Assembly: GCA_016212345.1 (NCBI GenBank)
Contig: JACRGM010000186.1
Location: forward strand, 1 to 11,163
Direction: 5' to 3'
Length of the DNA stretch: 11,163 nt
DNA from: Nitrospinota bacterium
GTDB taxonomy: Bacteria > Nitrospinota > Nitrospinia > SZUA-224
This document shows, one piece after another, positions 1 through 7,000 of this stretch (position 1 is the first letter of the stretch; every line of letters starts with the position of its first letter). The notes below the pieces were generated by a model. It had not been told where the DNA came from and did not search any database. It worked only from the letters and a program-made list of their open reading frames with translations. Both the position numbers and the translations under genes were made by a program.

Positions 1-2
1 CA

Positions 3-98
3 TCCCATAGTGGAATATATAACCTCAGAAATGATGATGAACTGATAGCCGAGCTGATTCTTGAGACAGTCCTTGAGACTTATCCCGCTCGCAAGTAA
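3..98 (+). CDS. C-terminal end of an unrecognised protein (truncated by the window edge)
   Basis: An open frame enters from the left edge and ends at TAA 96-98. The visible 31 residues end in ...ELILETVLETYPARK and are acidic and probably helical (DDELIAELILETVLE). I do not recognise the family. The frame differs from that of the methyltransferase remnant that follows, and the two overlap if the remnant is opened at TTG 61. It does not resemble the usual upstream part of an Eco57I-type methylase, so it is probably a separate gene. Reading-frame evidence only; the rest of the gene lies outside the window. Confidence 0.4.
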   Translation, partial: SHSGIYNLRNDDELIAELILETVLETYPARK

Positions 99-360
99 GA
101 CCAAAATAAATAAAAAATTGGTAAAATTGCCGAAAATTGACCAAAAACCATTCATCTCTCTCGCTGACCAAATCCTCGCCGCAAAGCAGATACACACCCC
201 TTTATCCCCTCTTAATAGAGGGGAAACCAATGCCGACACCTTTGCCCTTGAACGTCAGATTGATGAAATGGTCTATGAGCTTTATGAACTAACACCAGAG
301 GAGATTGCGATTGTGGAGGGGAAAAAATGTCTGTGTCCGTCCGCGTCTGTCTGCGGTTAA
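61..360 (+). pseudogene. Orphan C-terminal fragment of a class I restriction-modification DNA methyltransferase
   Basis: The 99-codon frame contains a segment typical of the very C-terminus of Eco57I/type IIG methyltransferases with a TaqI-like specificity domain. It has LPKIDQKPFISLADQILAAK (residues 23-42) followed by NADTFALERQIDEMVYELY (57-75) and LTPEEIAIVEG (77-87). The catalytic methyltransferase domain is absent. The nominal TTG start at 61 has no convincing ribosome binding site, and the same frame carries stop codons just upstream, so this is a decayed remnant rather than a gene. Between LAAKQ and TNADT lie 12 extra codons (nt 190-225, IHTPLSPLNRGE) that family members lack; these are an in-frame copy of a palindromic repeat found again at 2618-2655. 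The last dozen residues (KKCLCPSASVCG) come from a low-complexity GTCTGT/GTCCGT-rich tail at 329-356 that looks unrelated to the family. The family call is from recalled consensus; the pseudogene status is inference. Confidence 0.6.
190..227. repeat. Palindromic repeat unit inserted in frame in the methyltransferase remnant
   Basis: This 38-nt stretch matches 2618-2655 at 35 of 38 positions. It contains a hairpin, CCCCTCTTAATAGAGGGG (207-224 region), preceded by ACACACCCC. It is a single arm of the two-armed element at 2620-2694. It adds whole codons without interrupting the reading frame. Confidence 0.75.
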
Positions 361-369
361 TTTATTTAT

Positions 370-399
370 TTGATAAAGCTGATGGCTTGATGATATATT
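370..399 (+). promoter_or_regulatory. Possible sigma-70 promoter for glutamate formimidoyltransferase
   Basis: TTGATA (370-375) and TATATT (394-399) are separated by 18 nt, about 70 nt before the GTG start at 469. Each hexamer has five of six consensus bases, but the region is so AT-rich that chance matches are likely. It also overlaps an imperfect inverted repeat (361-377 against 398-416). Confidence 0.3.
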
Positions 400-468
400 T
401 ATCATGTATAAATAAATCCCTTTGGATAAGAGAGAATTGGTATCTATTCTTAATGGTCAGGTATATCT

Positions 469-1377
469 GTGGAAAGATTGGTAGAATGTGTCCCTAATTT
501 CAGTGAAGGGAGACGAGAGGAGGTGATAGTCTCTATCGCCTCAGAGATTGAGGCGATTCAAGGTGTTATCTTATTAGACAGACATATGGATGTTGACCAC
601 AATCGCTCGGTCCTAACCTTTATAGCTCCCCCCCAAGAGGCCAAAGAAGGGGCATTCCTGGCAATCAAGAAGGCCTCTGAACTCATTAATATGAATAAAC
701 ATAAGGGAGAACATCCACGTATCGGTGCAACCGATGTAGTACCCTTTGTTCCATTACGGAATACAACTATCGTAGAATGCGTGATACTAGTTGAAGAGCT
801 TGGAGAACAGGTTGGTAGAGAACTTGGGATCCCTGTCTATCTTTATGGGGATGCAGCCAGAACACCTGAGCGTAAAGACCTTGCAAAGATACGGAGGGGT
901 GAATTCGAGGGGCTGAAGATGGAATTAGGTAAGAATCCTGAAAGGATACCTGACTATGGACCAAATAGGATTCATGAGACCGCTGGTGCTACAGTTATTG
1001 GTGCCCGTCCTTTCCTTGTTGCCTATAATGTCAATCTATTGACCGAAGATATAGATATTGCAAAGAGGATCGCAAGGTCAATTCGTGAATCCTCAGGTGG
1101 ATTCAAATCTGTCAAGGCAATGGGCTTTAAATTGCATAGACGAGGGATGGTTCAGGTCTCCATGAATCTTGTCAATTATACCCACACCTCGATCAAGACA
1201 GTATTTAAAGAGATCAATAGGCAGGCAGAGGCATTAGGGGTAGAGATAGCAGAGAGCGAGATCGTGGGGCTTGTACCTAGAGATGCCCTATTAGGAACGA
1301 CCCCAGAACAACTGAAAGTCGTTCATTTTTCAGAAGACAAGATCATTGAAAATCGGATCAAAAGAGCAACAATATGA
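469..1377 (+). CDS. ftcD: Glutamate formimidoyltransferase (monofunctional)
   Basis: This enzyme transfers the formimino group of N-formimino-L-glutamate to tetrahydrofolate, a cytosolic step of histidine degradation that feeds the one-carbon pool. The 302 residues cover the whole transferase module (N- and C-terminal formiminotransferase subdomains). There is no cyclodeaminase domain, unlike the bifunctional animal enzyme. The start is diagnostic: RLVECVPNFSEGR at residues 3-15. EHPRIGATDVVPFVP (81-95) supplies the conserved His82, the general base in the characterised family member, and VYLYGDAA (123-130) is also conserved. The GTG at 469 is chosen because the family motif starts almost at once; the upstream Shine-Dalgarno (CAGG) is weak. 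No other histidine-utilisation gene is visible, so its pathway partners are elsewhere or it serves general folate salvage. The next gene, at 1440-2387, converges on it. Confidence 0.93.
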   Translation: MERLVECVPNFSEGRREEVIVSIASEIEAIQGVILLDRHMDVDHNRSVLTFIAPPQEAKEGAFLAIKKASELINMNKHKGEHPRIGATDVVPFVPLRNTTIVECVILVEELGEQVGRELGIPVYLYGDAARTPERKDLAKIRRGEFEGLKMELGKNPERIPDYGPNRIHETAGATVIGARPFLVAYNVNLLTEDIDIAKRIARSIRESSGGFKSVKAMGFKLHRRGMVQVSMNLVNYTHTSIKTVFKEINRQAEALGVEIAESEIVGLVPRDALLGTTPEQLKVVHFSEDKIIENRIKRATI

Positions 1378-1422
1378 CCACAAGACCTCTCTAACCTTCT
1401 ATCATCCCTTTTATATCTTTGA

Positions 1423-1445
1423 TTTTTAATCTTTAATTTTTAATC
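1423..1445. repeat. Short direct repeat TTTTTAATC at the convergent gene ends
   Basis: TTTTTAATC occurs at 1423-1431 and again at 1437-1445, separated by TTTAA; the second copy overlaps the stop codon of the deacetylase-family gene. The 62-bp convergent spacer (1378-1439) has no clear GC-rich terminator hairpin. Confidence 0.45.
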
Positions 1446-2387
1446 TATTAAGATAGATAGATGTCTTTCAACAGACCTTGCAAGGGCATTTAAATTGTAT
1501 CCACCCTCAAGTGCTGAGACAATCCTTCCATCACAATACCTCTTTGCAATACCCTTTACAATCCTCGTAAGTTCCCCAAACCCCTCATCTGTTACCTTCA
1601 TTCCTGCCAGGGGGTCATCTATATGGGCATCAAATCCTGCAGATATCAGGATAAAATCCGGCTCAAACACTTCTGCTGTTGGTCTTAATCTCTCTTCAAA
1701 GGCATGGATATATTCTTTATCCCCCACACCTCCTTGCATTGGTACATTGATAGTAAAACCATCCCCCTTTCCAACCCCTCTCTCTTTAGTGCTACCTGTC
1801 CCTGGATAGTGAGGATATTGATGTATGCTGAAATACATAACTGTTGGATCGTCATAAAATATATCTTGAGTGCCATTACCATGGTGGGCATCCCAATCTA
1901 TTATAAGGATCTTTTTAAGGAGATAATGTATCTGAATGTACCGAGCAGCTACAGCGATATTATTAAAAAGACAAAACCCCATAGCCCTACGAGGTTCAGC
2001 ATGGTGACCTGGGGGTCTTATAGCACAGAAGGCATTATTGATATCTCCATCCATTATCTTATCAACCGCTGTTAGTAGCCCACCCACTGCAAGAAGGGCT
2101 GTTTTATATGAATAAAAGGATATAGGGGTATCAGGATCCAGATATCTTAGCCCTTCACTTTCACTGGGAGAGCTATTATTTATCTCCTCTATATATTCTA
2201 TTGGATGAATCCTCTCTATCCAAGGCCTATCTGCTGGGTGAGGATCAATCTTCACCAATCTTGACATAATACTACCCCTTTCTAAATGCTCCATTATAGC
2301 AGTCAATCGTTGAGGGCTCTCAGGATGAAGGGGACCGGTATTATGTTTTAGATAATCTGTGTGATAGATAAAACCTGTTTTATTCAT
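1440..2387 (-). CDS. Histone deacetylase / AcuC-family zinc amidohydrolase
   Basis: This is a class II-like bacterial member of the arginase/deacetylase fold that hydrolyses N-acetyl (lysine, polyamine or similar) amides using a zinc ion. All family landmarks are present in 315 residues: HPESPQRL (21-28); RPPGHHAEP (124-132) with the tandem histidines 128 and 129; IDWDAHHGNGTQ (163-174) with metal ligands Asp166 and His168; SAGFDAHIDDPLAG (249-262) with metal ligand Asp253; and LEGGYN (293-298) with catalytic Tyr297. It is therefore predicted to be active. It lacks a signal peptide, so it is cytosolic. ATG at 2387 follows a strong AGGGGAGGG Shine-Dalgarno at 7-8 nt spacing. The substrate cannot be told from sequence: acetoin-utilisation AcuC, acetylpolyamine amidohydrolase and general lysine deacetylase are all possible. 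It is transcribed divergently from surE and alone on its strand. Confidence 0.92.
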   Translation of the reverse strand: MNKTGFIYHTDYLKHNTGPLHPESPQRLTAIMEHLERGSIMSRLVKIDPHPADRPWIERIHPIEYIEEINNSSPSESEGLRYLDPDTPISFYSYKTALLAVGGLLTAVDKIMDGDINNAFCAIRPPGHHAEPRRAMGFCLFNNIAVAARYIQIHYLLKKILIIDWDAHHGNGTQDIFYDDPTVMYFSIHQYPHYPGTGSTKERGVGKGDGFTINVPMQGGVGDKEYIHAFEERLRPTAEVFEPDFILISAGFDAHIDDPLAGMKVTDEGFGELTRIVKGIAKRYCDGRIVSALEGGYNLNALARSVERHLSILID

Positions 2388-2417
2388 AAGTAGCCCTCCC
2401 CTTTATAAGTAAGTTTA

Positions 2418-2446
2418 ATAATAATCTATATAGCAGGTTAAATCAA
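2418..2446 (-). promoter_or_regulatory. Sigma-70-like promoter of the deacetylase-family gene
   Basis: On the minus strand, TTGATT (2446-2441) and TATTAT (2423-2418) are separated by exactly 17 nt. This gives a leader of about 25 nt that includes the strong Shine-Dalgarno at about 2396-2404. Spacing and position make it the best candidate in this spacer. Confidence 0.5.
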
Positions 2447-2453
2447 GGAGGAG

Positions 2454-2497
2454 TAAAATCGCCGAGAAGGCAGTATTTCAGGATGAATTGACGATTT
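2454..2497. repeat. Degenerate palindromic core, possible relic of the 7661-7795 element family
   Basis: AAATCG (2456-2461) pairs with CGATTT (2492-2497) around an inner CGAGAAGGC motif and a GAATTG-containing stretch. The order 'AAATC, CGAG, AAGGC, ..., GATTT' parallels the core of the inverted-repeat element at 7661-7795 (AAATCCGAGTAAGGC ... GAGGATTTC). The similarity is by eye and partial. Confidence 0.3.
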
Positions 2498-2517
2498 GTA
2501 TTTGTTTTTTTTAATAT
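2488..2517 (+). promoter_or_regulatory. Possible sigma-70 promoter for surE-ogt
   Basis: TTGACG (2488-2493) and TAATAT (2512-2517) are 18 nt apart on the plus strand. Transcripts would carry a leader of about 190 nt containing two palindromic structures (2587-2602 and 2620-2694) before the surE start. The surrounding AT-rich DNA makes a chance match possible. Confidence 0.38.
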
Positions 2518-2586
2518 TTATGGTAATTATATATATATATAGGTCTTTTTTAAAATTGAAATTATTAAACATTAATGAAACATTCA

Positions 2587-2602
2587 TGCCGACAAGTCGG
2601 CA
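2587..2602. repeat. 16-bp palindrome TGCCGACAAGTCGGCA
   Basis: A 7-bp perfect stem (TGCCGAC/GTCGGCA) with an AA centre. It stands out as GC-rich in an AT-rich spacer. It may be a dispersed repeat or an operator; it lies in the predicted surE leader. Confidence 0.6.
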
Positions 2603-2619
2603 CAAAAGAGCATGAAAAT

Positions 2620-2694
2620 ACACACCCCTTAATCCCCTCTTTTTAGAGGGGAAACTTTAGAACTCCCCTCTATTAAGAGGGGTTGGGGGTGTGT
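2620..2694. repeat. 75-bp two-armed inverted-repeat element just upstream of surE
   Basis: The left arm (2620-2652) and the reverse complement of the right arm (2664-2694) both read ACACACCCC... followed by a CCCCTC...GAGGGG hairpin and a final A. They are separated by an 11-nt centre (2653-2663). Each arm is itself a stem-loop, and the two arms can also pair with each other. A single arm recurs at 190-227. The element ends only 17 nt before the surE GTG start, leaving just room for the AAAGG Shine-Dalgarno at 2698-2702. No transposase or clear target-site duplication is visible. It resembles a small non-autonomous (MITE-like) or dispersed palindromic element. Confidence 0.75.
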
Positions 2695-2711
2695 TATAAA
2701 GGTATTTTAAG

Positions 2712-3467
2712 GTGAAGATACTTCTAACTAATGATGATGGGATAAGGGCAAAGGGGCTATCTCTCCTATATGGGGCGATAAAAGAGATAGCAGAGGTGGT
2801 TGTTGTTGCACCAGAAACTGAGCAGAGTGCAGTAGGACATGCTATCACATTATCAGATCCTTTAAGAGTAACAGAGATAAAGGATAATCAAAAGACCTTT
2901 GGATATGCAGTAAATGGGACACCAGCAGATTGTGTAAAGATCGCTGTAAAGGCTATCATGGAGATGCCCCCTCAACTGGTTATATCAGGGATAAACATAG
3001 GGCCAAATATGGGTACAGATGTAATATATTCGGGTACTGTCTCAGCGGCAACAGAAGGGACTATATTAGGTATCCCCTCCTTTGCCATCTCCCTTGATAC
3101 CTTTAAAGATCCAGATTTCAGTTATGCCGCCTCCTTTGCAAAGAGACTAGCCCTTATTGTTATGGAGAAAGGTCTTCCTCGTGGGACATCACTCAATGTC
3201 AATGTACCTGCTGTGCCAGAGGATAAGATAAGGGGTGTGGTTATAACCAGACAGGGGAAATCGAGATTCGTTGAGGGGTTTGATAAAAGGGTAGATCCTA
3301 GGAATCGTGTATACTATTGGCAGACAGGGAAGGTAATAATAGAAGATGTAGATGAAGGGGCTGATAGGGTAGCTGTAAATAATAATATGGTATCTATTAC
3401 ACCGATCCACTACGATCTTACAGACCATAAATCATTGGAGGAGTTGAAAAGGTGGAGGATTTTTTAA
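2712..3467 (+). CDS. surE: 5'/3'-nucleotidase SurE (survival protein E)
   Basis: SurE is a metal-dependent phosphatase that dephosphorylates nucleoside 5'- and 3'-monophosphates and is linked to stationary-phase and stress survival. The 251-residue length is typical. The N-terminal Rossmann-like start KILLTNDDGI carries the metal ligands Asp8 and Asp9. EQSAVGHAITL (37-47) supplies Ser39. NGTPADCVKIA (68-78) and SGINIGPNMGTDVIYSGTVSAATEG (92-116; split: SGIN, GTDVIYSGTV, SAATEG) supply Asn95 and the surrounding active-site loop. The GTG start at 2712 is fixed by the family's N-terminal motif and an AAAGG Shine-Dalgarno at 2698-2702, 9 nt upstream. The ogt-type gene follows 24 nt downstream on the same strand, so the two are probably cotranscribed. 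The hairpin-rich repeat element directly upstream could influence leader folding. Confidence 0.95.
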   Translation: MKILLTNDDGIRAKGLSLLYGAIKEIAEVVVVAPETEQSAVGHAITLSDPLRVTEIKDNQKTFGYAVNGTPADCVKIAVKAIMEMPPQLVISGINIGPNMGTDVIYSGTVSAATEGTILGIPSFAISLDTFKDPDFSYAASFAKRLALIVMEKGLPRGTSLNVNVPAVPEDKIRGVVITRQGKSRFVEGFDKRVDPRNRVYYWQTGKVIIEDVDEGADRVAVNNNMVSITPIHYDLTDHKSLEELKRWRIF

Positions 3468-3491
3468 CCTAGGTTTAAGATAAGAGCTGTT

Positions 3492-4004
3492 ATGTTTTCC
3501 TATTCAATCTTTGAGACAAGACTTGGATTATGTGGGATTGTGGGGAGGGATAACAGGCTCGTAGAGGTAGTACTCCCTGGATATGAGAGAGAGGAAATAG
3601 TGGATTATTTAAGACTTAAATATAAAGGCGATGAGAACAACCCCCTTTTTTTAAAAGAGTTAGAGAGGGATATCAAGGGGTATTTTGAGGGAGAGAGGAT
3701 AGGCTTTGCTCACATTCACATAGACCTATCAGGGTCTACCCCCTTTCAGAAGGAGGTATACATGATAACAAGGTCTATTCCTTACGCCGAGGTCAGGACA
3801 TATGGTTGGATAGTTAATAGATTGAATCTCTCTAATGCTCAGAGGGCTGTAGGGGGTGCACTTGCAAGGAATCCTATTCCGCTCATAATACCATGTCATA
3901 GGGTAATAAGGAAGGATGGTAAACTTGGGGGATTCTCTGCCCCTGGGGGGATAAAATTAAAAATAGAGATGCTCAAGTTGGAGAGAAGTATAATAGTAAT
4001 ATGA
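3492..4004 (+). CDS. ogt: Methylated-DNA--protein-cysteine S-methyltransferase (Ogt/AGT type)
   Basis: This suicide enzyme repairs O6-alkylguanine (and O4-alkylthymine) in DNA by moving the alkyl group to its own cysteine. The 170-residue protein has a variable N-terminal domain (1-about 84) and the catalytic domain from FQKEVYM (85-91). VRTYGWIVNRL (101-111) is the TYG helix, AQRAVGGALARNP (116-128) is the DNA-binding recognition helix, and PLIIPCHRVIRKDGKLGGFS (130-149) contains the acceptor Cys135 in PCHRV. All key elements are intact. ATG at 3492 is preceded by a weak AAGAG about 7 nt away, which fits translation coupled to surE 24 nt upstream. It converges with the EndoQ-helicase gene, so two unrelated base-damage repair functions sit back to back. 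There is no Ada-type regulatory domain. Confidence 0.93.
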   Translation: MFSYSIFETRLGLCGIVGRDNRLVEVVLPGYEREEIVDYLRLKYKGDENNPLFLKELERDIKGYFEGERIGFAHIHIDLSGSTPFQKEVYMITRSIPYAEVRTYGWIVNRLNLSNAQRAVGGALARNPIPLIIPCHRVIRKDGKLGGFSAPGGIKLKIEMLKLERSIIVI

Positions 4005-4016
4005 TTCAATTTGAAA

Positions 4017-4050
4017 CCTTATATCTTGAGGATTGGCTGATATGTTAAGG
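4017..4050. terminator. Bulged stem-loop between convergent genes, possible weak terminator
   Basis: CCTTATATC (4017-4025) pairs with GATATGTTAAGG (4039-4050) apart from a two-base GT bulge, inside the 64-bp convergent spacer. It is AT-rich and not followed by a long T tract, so intrinsic termination is only a guess. Confidence 0.22.
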
Positions 4051-4068
4051 CATTTTACACTTCTTTTG

Positions 4069-7000
4069 TTAAAAGAGGATCATCTGTCTATCCTCCTCTT
4101 TCTTTTTCATGGGTCTGAAGGATTGGCTTTCGTATTCAAGTAGTATCTGTTTGATGTCTGAAAGATAGGGGGAGGGTGGATTTTCCATGACCTGACCAAA
4201 GAGGGTACGTCTGGAGGCATGGGTAAGATATAGCCTTGCCTTGGCCCTGGTCATACCCACATAGAATAAACGACGTTCCTCATCCTCTCTATGGCCTGCC
4301 TCCTTCTCTCCTCTACAATATGGTATAAGACCATCCTCACATCCAGTGATAAAGACAACCTCGAACTCAAGCCCTTTGGAGGCATGGAGGGTCATAAGAG
4401 AGATCTTATCTCCCTGTGGGATAAGCTGATCTGTCTCGACATTCATGGTAATCCGATCCAGAAACTCTTTTGTGGTACCGTTAAATGATCTGACCATCTC
4501 TATGATAGGGAGATATGTCTTGTCCTCCTCTCCTAATCCTTCACTCCCTTCTAATATCCCAGGAACCCCTATCTTAGTAAGGATCATAGATATCTGTTGA
4601 GGTAGAGGAATATCCTTTCCCTGATGGATAAGGTCATGAATAGATCCTGCAATCCCCTTTAACCTCCCCCTTTCAGAAGGGGAAAGATCATTGATTAATT
4701 CTGTCATGGATATCCCTTTACTTAAAGGAAGCCCCTTTTCCCTACAGGACCTATTAAGGATATTGATGGTCTTTGAATCTATCTTATAATAAGGGTGTCT
4801 CAATATCCTCAGGATATCAATATCACTTGATCTATCAGATAAGACCCTAAGATATGAGAAGATAGTACAAAATATCTTCTTCTTGGCCCAGATCGGTGCA
4901 TCTACACGCTGGTAAGGCATACCTGACCTTAAGAAGGCCTCTTCAAAGAGATCCCCCTCTCTCCTTAAGCGATAAAGGATAGCAAAATCAGAAAAGCTCA
5001 TAGGTATAATACCATCTTCATCACCTACCCTTGCACTGTCAATAGAGAAATAACTGGTTCCACCAATGAATTTCTCGATGGTATGGACACAGAACTCGGC
5101 CTCAGCCTTATCTGTAGCAGTCTTATATATCTGGATCTTTGGTCCCTTCTCAATAACCGCATGTAATTGAGACCTAACTGCATGGGGATTCATTAAGATA
5201 ACCTGCTCAGAGGCCTTTAAGATCGTCTCACTTGAACGGTAATTCTCATTAAGGATAAAGACTCTTGCATTAGGATAATCCTCTTCGAAAGATTGGAAAT
5301 AGGTTACATCAGAACCTCTGAATCCGTATATTGCCTGATTGGGATCTCCAATAACACAGAGCCCTCTACCATCCCCTGCGAGGATCCTGATAAGTCTGTA
5401 TTGGGCAAAATTAATGTCTTGATATTCATCCACAGAGATGGAAAGGAAACGCTCCTTATATCTCTGGCATATATCTGGATAGTCTTCAAAGAGTTTGACT
5501 GTCTTAAAGATGAGATCGTCAAGATCTAATCCCCCTTGACACAACAACCCCTCCTCGTAGGAGTGATATATGGAAGCGAATCTCTCATCAGAAATGGTCA
5601 AGTCATCTGGGGAGAGGAGGTTTTGTTTGGCCTTGGAGATATCTGAGAGTATCTTTTCAAGTGAGGTATGGGAGGTATCTGAGAGACCTACTATCTCAAG
5701 AGAGGTGAGGAGTTCTAAACTGTCTTCATCATTGAATATCTTAAACTCGGGGGAGATACCTATCCCCTTTGCCTCATTCTTCAGGATATTCAGGCAGAGG
5801 GCATGGAAGGTAGAGATGGTCATCTCTTTTACCTTATCCCTATGCCTTAAGAGGAGAGTTATACGCTCAACCATCTCTTGAGCTGCCTTATTGGTGAAGG
5901 TCACTCCCAGGATATGTTCGGGCATTACTAATCGCTTAAGAACATGGTAAGCAATCCTACAGGTAAGTGTCCTAGTCTTTCCTGTACCCGGACCAGCTAC
6001 AACGATCAGAGGCCCTGTTTCGGCCTCCGCAACCTCTCTCTGTCTTGAGTTGAGCCCTTTCATAAGATATTCTATATCATTGGTTATATCTTCTGGATCA
6101 TCGGTTATATGATTATCACATCTCAATAAACCATTTGAACCGTTCAAGCCATTCAGGCCGTTTAAGCTGTTTGAATCATTTAACTCTTTTGAGCGGTTTA
6201 AAGTATTTAAACAGTCCGAACAGCTTGAACGGCTTATATCCTCTTTATCCAGATGTGAGGTCTTAATATCCCTTTTCCCAGATTTTGATCTTTTAGTGGT
6301 CTTGCTATAAGGTAAAATAGAGAGTTGACCTGATAATTCTGTCAGTTCTCTCTCGTCAAATATCTGTATCTTTCCGAACTCACCATCATACCCCTCTAGA
6401 ATGTGGATATTACAAGAGCGCATCCTACGAAGTGCCTCAACCAATAATGGGTCTCCTTTTTTAACCTGATCTAAAGGGATATCTTTGAGGATGGCTAATT
6501 CAGGGCCAAATTCTGAGAGGATCTGGAAGTATCTCTTTTGCACCTTGGCACTATCTGGACCTACTTGCAATATCTCTCCAATGATTGAACGAAGTGAGAT
6601 CAGGGAGGAGAAGGGATCTATCTTTTCTGGTCTCCCCCCTTCAGGACGATCAGCCAATGATTCGACCCTATGCATAACACCAATTGTTACCTCTTTCCCA
6701 CATACCGGACAGATCCCTTTATTCGCAAGGGTCTCATTAGGTGACATGCGGGTCTGACATTTACGATGTCCATCATAATGGTATTTTCCTTCCTGAGGGA
6801 AGAATTCAATAGTGCCCAGAAAGCCTTTTCTATATCTCAGGCTATCTCTTATAGCATGATAGGAAAGATCTGTATCAAAGAGATTCGACTCCCTGGCCAG
6901 ATTGGCAGGGGAATGGGCATCTGAATTGGATATCAGGGTATATCGGTCAAGGGCAGAGAGACGCCAATTCATCGGTGGATCAGATGATAGGCCTGTCTCT

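Noticed and set aside
1704..2075. 123-codon plus-strand frame opposite the deacetylase-family gene
   Set aside because: It is antisense to a gene with all catalytic motifs intact, shows no recognisable domain and has no convincing ribosome binding site.
2450..2510. AAGGAGG-like Shine-Dalgarno on the plus strand at about 2444-2450, suggesting a small gene
   Set aside because: No ATG, GTG or TTG lies at a suitable distance; the following frame is short and runs into a poly-T tract. The stretch is better explained as part of a palindromic repeat core.
2438..2623. 61-codon minus-strand frame in the surE upstream spacer
   Set aside because: The product is low-complexity (IYIIT, KKNKYK) from AT-rich and palindromic DNA, with no family signal.
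6131..6229. Regular repeats considered as a CRISPR array
   Set aside because: The unit is 9 nt with no spacers, lies inside a coding frame and has a period of exactly three codons.
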